A stretch of 47,407 nt of DNA, from positions 1-47,407 of the forward strand of contig JANYGB010000043.1 in NCBI GenBank assembly GCA_025359445.1, written 5' to 3'. Source of the stretch: Sphingomonadaceae bacterium. GTDB taxonomy: Bacteria; Pseudomonadota; Alphaproteobacteria; Sphingomonadales; Sphingomonadaceae. Positions 42,170 through 47,407 of the stretch are shown here, one piece after another. The position numbers and the translations under genes are program-made. Within the stretch, counting starts at the first letter, position 1. Every line of letters begins with the position of its first letter. Under the pieces are notes generated by a model that made no database searches, was not told the DNA's origin, and saw nothing but the letters and a program-made list of their open reading frames with translations.

Positions 42170-43423
42170 ATGGCAACGCTCGCCATGACATCGCAAACCG
42201 CATCAATTCCGACCGGCAAAACGTTTTGGCAATCGGGTCACCGCCCGACGCTGATCGCGGCGTTCCTCTATTTCGACATCGCCTTCATGTGCTGGGTGAT
42301 GCTCGGCCCGCTCGCGCCGATTATCTCGGCGCAGCTCGGGCTCGATCCCGCGCAGAAGGGCTTCATGGTCGCGGTACCGACGCTGGCCGGCGCGATCATC
42401 CGGCTGATCAACGGCCTGATGGTCGACCGAATCGGCCCCAAGCTGACCGGCATAATCAATCAGGTGATTGTCATCGGCGGGCTGTTTACCGCCTGGTGGT
42501 TCGGTGTCTCGACTTACGAAGGTACTTTGGCGGTCGGCGTAATCCTCGGCTTTGCCGGGGCGAGCTTTGCGGTGTCGCTGCCGCTTGCCAGCCGGTGGTA
42601 TCCGCCCGAGCATCAGGGCAAGGCGATGGGCATCGCCGGGATGGGCAATTCGGGCACGGTGTTGGCATCGCTGTTCGCCGCGTTGCTGGCCAAGAACTAT
42701 GGCTGGAACAACGTGTTCGGGCTGGCCTTGATCCCGCTCGTCCTGGTTTTCGTCTATTACCTCTACGCCGCCAAGGACAGCCCCGACCAGCCCGCACCCA
42801 AACCAATCGCGGCTTATGCCTCGGTGCTTAAGGAAGCCGACGCCTGGTGGTTCATGCTGTTCTATTTCGTCACTTTCGGCGGGTTCGTCGGCCTGTCGAG
42901 TTCGCTGCCGACCTTCTATGCCGATACCTTCAAGGTCACTCCGGTGATCGCGGGCTACTGCACCGCAGCGGCCGTTTTCATGGGCTCGCTGTTGCGTCCG
43001 GTGGGCGGGGCAATGGCTGACCGGTTCGGCGGGATCCGAACACTGACCGTGGTCTATATCGTGGCTGCGATCTTGCTGGCGGTGATCGCGATGGTCGCAA
43101 CCCACGGCCTGGCCCTGGCGGTTGCGCTGTTCGTCGCCGTGGTGGGAACGCTCGGGGTCGGTAACGGCGCGGTGTTCCAGCTGGTGCCGCAGCGGTTCCG
43201 CAAAGAAATCGGAGTGATGACCGGCTTGGTCGGGTTTGGCGGCGGGATTGGCGGGTTTTACCTCGCCAGCTCATTGGGCGCGATCAAGAAGGCGACCGGC
43301 AGCCCGTCGATCGGGTTCCTGATCTTTGCCGGGCTGGCAGTGGTCGCGTTGCTCGGTCTGACCGTGGTCAAGAAGCGCTGGCGGACCACTTGGGGCGCTG
43401 CGCTGCAAGGCGCGCGCATTTGA
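42170..43423 (+). CDS. narK: Nitrate/nitrite MFS transporter NarK/NasA type
   Basis: A 417-residue 12-span transporter of the nitrate/nitrite porter family. It has the nitrate signature GFAGASFAVSLPLASRWYPP in TM5 with GIAGMGNSGTVLASLFAALL and a second signature near the end (GLVGFGGGIGGFYLASSLG). It imports nitrate for assimilation. The start at 42170 has a strong AAGGAGGG site. Only 95 bases separate it from the divergent kinase start, with no ANTAR element or terminator there. It would therefore be expressed from its own promoter in that gap or from leader 1 reading antisense through the kinase gene. Confidence 0.92.
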   Translation: MATLAMTSQTASIPTGKTFWQSGHRPTLIAAFLYFDIAFMCWVMLGPLAPIISAQLGLDPAQKGFMVAVPTLAGAIIRLINGLMVDRIGPKLTGIINQVIVIGGLFTAWWFGVSTYEGTLAVGVILGFAGASFAVSLPLASRWYPPEHQGKAMGIAGMGNSGTVLASLFAALLAKNYGWNNVFGLALIPLVLVFVYYLYAAKDSPDQPAPKPIAAYASVLKEADAWWFMLFYFVTFGGFVGLSSSLPTFYADTFKVTPVIAGYCTAAAVFMGSLLRPVGGAMADRFGGIRTLTVVYIVAAILLAVIAMVATHGLALAVALFVAVVGTLGVGNGAVFQLVPQRFRKEIGVMTGLVGFGGGIGGFYLASSLGAIKKATGSPSIGFLIFAGLAVVALLGLTVVKKRWRTTWGAALQGARI

Positions 43424-43532
43424 AAACCAGCGACTGTCGTTAGCTGTGCCGGAGGCCGCGCGTAAGATGTGGCCCCGGCCCCCGGGAGAGGATGTCCGGC
43501 CCGTCAAATTCACGCCACTCGGGGGATATTCA

Positions 43533-44795
43533 ATGAAACTTCGTGCAATGCTTTGCGCCGCCACCATGCTTGCCGCCAGCCAACCCGCGCTTGCTGAGCC
43601 GCCCAAACGCCAGCCGGGAGATCCGGTGATAGTCGGCGACGGCCTGACGCTCGATCCGATTATCGACGCCCGGCTGCGGTATGAGCACGTCGATACCCCC
43701 ACGCTCGATGCAGATGCGGCCACGCTGCGACTGCGCGCCGGAGCGGAGCTGAAACACAAATCGGGTTTCGCGGTACTGGTAGAGGGCGAAGGTACGCTCG
43801 CGTTTGACAAGGGCTACAACGCGTTTCCTTTCGTGATAACTGACGGCCAGCGCCGCCCGGGCTTTGCCGTGGTACCCGATCCGATGACGATCGAGCTCAA
43901 TCGCGCGCAACTGCAATACAAAAGCAAGTCCCTGACGCTGACCGCGGGGCGGCAGCGAATCGTGCTGGATGACCAGCGCTTCGTCGGCAATTCAGGCTGG
44001 CGGCAAAACGAAAAGACCTTCGATGCTGCACGCGCCGAAGTGAAGCTGGGACCGATCGGTCTCGACGGGACCTATGCTATCAGCCTGCGGACCTTTTTCG
44101 GAATCGATGCCGGGCCGCGGCTGGCCTATGATGGTGACTTCGTGTTTCTGGGCGCAGGAGCAAAATTCGGTCCGGTCCAGTTCAAGGCGTTTTCGTATCT
44201 GCTCGATTACGATCCGGCCGAGCAACTGGGCGGTCTCGCCTTGAGCAACGCCGACACCCAGACCTATGGCGCGCGGGCGACGGCGAGCTTTCCGCTTGGC
44301 AAGCAGACCAAGGTCAACCTTGCTGCGAGCTACGCCCGGCAATCGAACTGGCAGCAGAATCCGGTGCGCTACAGCGCTGACTATTTCGCCGGGGAAGCGG
44401 GCCTGGTCCACGGCGGGGTGGGCCTCACCGCCGGTTACGAGCAGCTGGGAGCTGGCAACGGCCGGGCCTTCCAGACCCCGATGGCGACCTTGCACAAGTT
44501 CAACGGCTGGGCCGACCTGTTCCTGACCACCCCGGCGAACGGCCTGCAGGACTGGTATGGCGGGGTGTCGTACAAATTCCCCAAGGTGAAGGCCCTGCCC
44601 GGGCTCAACGCGGCGGTGACCTATCACCGCTTCGAAAGCGACGTCGGGTCGCTGCACTACGGCGATGAATGGGATGCCAGCATCGGCTTTAAGCGCGGCC
44701 GCGTCGGCGTTCTCGCCAAGTTCGCTGATTACCAGGCCGACAGATTTGGCACCGAAACGCAGAAATTCTGGCTTCAGCTCGAGCTAAGCTACTGA
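43533..44795 (+). CDS. Outer-membrane porin, alginate-export (AlgE-like) family
   Basis: A 420-residue beta-barrel protein. Its signal peptide covers ~1-22 (LCAATMLAASQPALA before EPPKR). Repeated amphipathic strands start at LDPIIDARLRYEHVDTP and pass through LTLTAGRQRIVLDDQRFVGN. The sequence ends in an aromatic residue (WLQLELSY), as outer-membrane barrels do. Proteins of this family often sit in nitrate assimilation clusters, where they probably act as the outer-membrane nitrate/nitrite channel. The start at 43533 has GGGGGA upstream. It lies 109 bases after narK and directly before leader 2. Confidence 0.85.
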   Translation: MKLRAMLCAATMLAASQPALAEPPKRQPGDPVIVGDGLTLDPIIDARLRYEHVDTPTLDADAATLRLRAGAELKHKSGFAVLVEGEGTLAFDKGYNAFPFVITDGQRRPGFAVVPDPMTIELNRAQLQYKSKSLTLTAGRQRIVLDDQRFVGNSGWRQNEKTFDAARAEVKLGPIGLDGTYAISLRTFFGIDAGPRLAYDGDFVFLGAGAKFGPVQFKAFSYLLDYDPAEQLGGLALSNADTQTYGARATASFPLGKQTKVNLAASYARQSNWQQNPVRYSADYFAGEAGLVHGGVGLTAGYEQLGAGNGRAFQTPMATLHKFNGWADLFLTTPANGLQDWYGGVSYKFPKVKALPGLNAAVTYHRFESDVGSLHYGDEWDASIGFKRGRVGVLAKFADYQADRFGTETQKFWLQLELSY

Positions 44796-44800
44796 GCCGT

Positions 44801-44985
44801 AATTATGCTGCACTGCAAAAAAGACTTGCCTCGCGCCCCGCGAATCACGTAGGTCAGTCCAACGCAAGCCTTGTGCCGTCCACCGCCGGACAATCCGAAA
44901 CTGGCCTGCGAAACAATTGAACAACGCGTGGCAACGAAGCCGCCCGTATCGCTCCGATGAGGATCGATCCGTGGCGGCTTTTTTT
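44801..44985 (+). ncRNA. ANTAR-type antitermination leader 2 of nirB
   Basis: It begins with the promoter block shared with leader 1 (ATGCTGCACTGCAAAAA at 44805-44821, CTTGCC at 44825-44830). Hairpin 1 at 44878-44891 (GTCC/GGAC) has hexaloop ACCGCC and hairpin 2 at 44928-44943 (GTGGC/GCCGC) has hexaloop AACGAA; both fit A1/G4. GCGTGGCAACGAAGCCGCC is identical in both leaders. The terminator stem AAGCCGCC (44937-44944) with GGCGGCTT (44973-44980) and seven U (44979-44985) overlaps hairpin 2, so the two folds exclude each other. The nirB start is 31 bases beyond the U-run. Confidence 0.85.
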
Positions 44986-45016
44986 CGTATTTGCAGCGCA
45001 GGTCAGGAGACGACGA

Positions 45017-47407
45017 GTGAACGCGCCAGCCACATTCGACCAGACAGCGAACGGCCTGCGCGAGCGGCTGGTGGTGATCGGCAACGGCATGGCCGGGTGC
45101 CGGGCGATCGAAGAAATCCTCGCCCGCGATCCTGGGCGCTACGCCGTGACGATCTTCGGGGCCGAGCCGCGGGTCAATTACAACCGGATGATGCTTTCGC
45201 CGGTGCTGTCCGGCGAAAAGGCGTTCGAGGACATCGTGATCAACGATGCGGCCTGGTACGCGGACAATAGCATTACGCTGGTTTCGGGCGATCCGGTCAC
45301 CCACATCGACCGCGCCGCGCAGAGTGTTGTTGCCAGGTCGGGCCGGATCGAACCCTATGACCGGCTGCTGATCGCCACCGGCTCCGACCCCTTCATCATC
45401 CCGGTTGCGGGGCATGATTTGCCCGGCGTGGTCACGTTCCGCGATCTTGACGATGTCGATAAAATGCTCGCGGCGGCGGAGACAGGCGGTAGCGCGGTGG
45501 TGATCGGCGGCGGCCTGCTCGGGCTCGAGGCGGCGCATGGGTTGTCGCTGCGGGGGATGCAGGTCACCGTGATCCACCTGATGCCGACGCTGATGGAGCG
45601 CCAGCTTGATGAGGCCGCGGGCTACCTGCTGCGCAGCGAACTCGAACGCCGCGGCCAGACGATTGTGACCGGTGCCGACACTGCTGCGATTATCGAACAA
45701 GACGGCCACGTTGCGGGGGTTCGGCTCAAGGACGCGCGAGAATTTGCCGCTGACATCGTGGTCATGGCAGTGGGCATACGGCCCTCAGTCGCCTTGGCCA
45801 AAGGCGCCGGGCTTGAGGTTGGACGCGGAATTCTGGTTGATGATCACATGGTCACCTCCGATCCGGCGATCATGGCGGTGGGCGAATGCGTCGAGCATCG
45901 CGGGGCCTGCTATGGCCTCGTTGCGCCGCTGTGGGACATGTGCCGCGCGCTCGCCGATCATGCCACCGGCCAGCCCAGTGGCTATACCGGCTCGGTCACT
46001 TCGACCAAGCTCAAGGTCTCGGGGATCGACCTGTTCTCGGCTGGCGACTTCTCGGGCGGTGACGGGGCGGAAGACATCGTCATGCGCGATGCGGCGCGCG
46101 GCATCTACAAACGGGTGGTGGTCAAGGATGACCGGCTGATCGGCGCGGTGCTTTATGGCGATACCGCCGATGGCAACTGGTACTTCGACTTGCTCAAACG
46201 GGGCGAAGACATTGCGCCGATCCGCGAGGCTTTGATCTTCGGTCAGGCTTTCGCTGCGGGGGCCCCCTCCAGGACCCTAACGCCGCCGTTGCAGCATTAT
46301 CAGACGAAGCAGAAATCTGCGGCTGCAACGGCGTGTCCAAGGGCAAGGTGGTGGCCACCATCGCGGGCGGGGCGTGCAGCCTCGATGCGGTGCGCGCGCA
46401 GTGCAAGGCTTCGGCCAGTTGCGGATCGTGCACTGGAATGGTGGAAAGCCTGCTTATGCTGGCGCTGGGTGACGACGTTGCCAGCGGTCCCAGAACGCTG
46501 TGCAAATGCACCAGCTTCACCCATTCAGACGTCCGCCGACTGGTCACCGAAAAAGACCTCAGGCTGATCCCGCAAGTGATGCAGGAACTGAACTGGTCGA
46601 CCCCGGATGGTTGCGCATCGTGCCGCCCGGCGCTCAACTACTACCTGGTCTGTGCGCTGCCGGGCGATTATGTTGACGATCAGCAAAGCCGCTTCGTCAA
46701 CGAACGGATGCACGCCAACATCCAGAAAGACGGGACTTACTCGGTGGTCCCGCGGATGTGGGGCGGGCTGACCAATCCCACAGAGCTGCGCGCGATTGCC
46801 GATGTGGTGGAGAAATTCAACGCACCGATGGTCAAGGTAACCGGCGGTCAAAGGTTGGACATCTTCGGGATCAAAAAGGAAGACTTGCCCGCCGTCTGGG
46901 CCGATCTCAATGCGGCTGGAATGGTCTCGGGCCACGCTTACGGCAAATCGCTGCGCACGGTGAAGACTTGCGTGGGCAGCGAATGGTGCAGATTCGGCAC
47001 ACAAGACTCAACCGGCCTTGGCATCAAGATCGAAAAATTCATGTGGGGCTCATGGACTCCTGCAAAAGTGAAAATGGCCGTATCTGGCTGCCCGCGCAAT
47101 TGTGCAGAAGCAACCTGTAAAGATGTGGGCGTGATCTGCGTTGACTCAGGCTACGATATTCACTTCGCAGGTGCTGCTGGCCTTGATATCAAAGGTACGC
47201 AAGTTCTCACCCACGTGAACACCGAAGAAGAAGCCCTTGAGATGATCGTGGCGCTGACGCAGCTTTACCGTGAGCAGGGCTATTATCTTGAACGTATTTA
47301 CAAATGGGCGGCGCGCGTTGGCATTGATAGCGTGCGCCAACACATCGTTGATGATGCAGCCAAACGCCAAGCATATTTTAAACGCTTCGCTTATTCGCAA
47401 AAATTTG
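45017..47407 (+). pseudogene. nirB: Assimilatory nitrite reductase large subunit NirB, frameshifted and truncated by window end
   Basis: NirB reduces nitrite to ammonium with NAD(P)H. The FAD/NAD domains (RLVVIGNGMAGCRAIEEIL, AVVIGGGLLGLEAAHGL) are in the first frame to about 46258. The BFD-like Fe-S region (EICGCNGVSKGK, CKASASCGSCTG, CKCTSFTHSDVRR), ferredoxin-like half-domains and siroheme/4Fe-4S motif (CVGSEWCRFGTQDS ... SGCPRNCAEA) continue in the -1 frame. The switch is in a run of five G and five C (46258-46267); one more G would restore a single frame through GQAFAAGGPLQDPNA. The -1 frame stays open to the window end, so this is a recent mutation or a base-calling error. GTG 45017 has AGGAG seven bases upstream. 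Composition changes sharply after ~46985. Confidence 0.88.
46985..47407. other. Segment of atypical base composition within nirB
   Basis: GC falls from about 65% to about 50%, and third codon positions change to many A and T (codons such as AAA, GAA, ATT, GCA, CCT). The reading frame and NirB similarity continue unbroken. The change starts next to the highly conserved siroheme-motif codons, where unrelated nirB genes share nucleotide identity. The coding style resembles a different, lower-GC proteobacterium. Confidence 0.65.

Noticed and set aside
1..47407. CRISPR arrays, tRNA or rRNA genes, integrases or transposases
   Set aside because: Read through on both strands; no direct-repeat/spacer pattern, cloverleaf or recombinase motif was found.

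Overview
The window looks like chromosomal DNA from an alphaproteobacterium, most likely order Sphingomonadales. The signs are GC of roughly 65%, tightly overlapping operons, a 180-kDa-type NAD-glutamate dehydrogenase, TonB-dependent uptake of a sugar-like substrate and NasT/NasS control of nitrate assimilation. The last ~420 bases differ in base composition and may not belong to the same genome.

Layout. 128-3965: envelope module (FAD amine-oxidase-fold flavoprotein, GtrA, GT-C-like membrane protein). 3923-9393: msrB, a CYP153-like P450, an ABC-2 exporter pair and queG. 9626-17862: minus-strand run with NAD-glutamate dehydrogenase, an LLM flavoprotein, a TPR protein, an ABHD10-like hydrolase, an XRE regulator and two small membrane proteins. 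18005-22893: Tat-exported PhoD phosphatase behind a possible Pho box, then thrS preceded by an unannotated threonine-rich leader peptide, then a TauE/SafE exporter. Two copies of a MITE-like inverted repeat lie at 9318-9479 and 19662-19837.

25036-35311 reads as a sulfoquinovose utilisation locus of the monooxygenase (sulfo-SMO) type. An MFS transporter and a TonB-dependent receptor flank a gapless six-gene operon: GH31 sulfoquinovosidase, LacI regulator, aldo-keto reductase, SsuD/SmoC-like FMNH2 monooxygenase, FMN reductase and a RibB-like protein that has lost its metal and catalytic residues. The inferred flow is import of sulfoquinovosides, hydrolysis to sulfoquinovose, oxidative desulfonation to 6-oxo-glucose plus sulfite, and reduction to glucose. 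TonB/MFS uptake replaces the ABC importer of the Agrobacterium pathway, and the RibB-like pseudoenzyme is the most novel part. A near-identical candidate operator lies in front of the MFS gene and between the receptor and the operon.

35318-37676: receiver-only response regulator, GNAT acetyltransferase and an unrecognised 438-residue protein; then trmL. 38354-47407: nitrate assimilation: nasT, nasS, an ANTAR-type antitermination leader, a convergent phosphatase-kinase gene, narK, a porin, a second ANTAR leader and nirB. The first leader faces the 3' end of an oppositely oriented gene, so its target is unclear. nirB carries a one-base frameshift and, near the window end, a sharp compositional switch.
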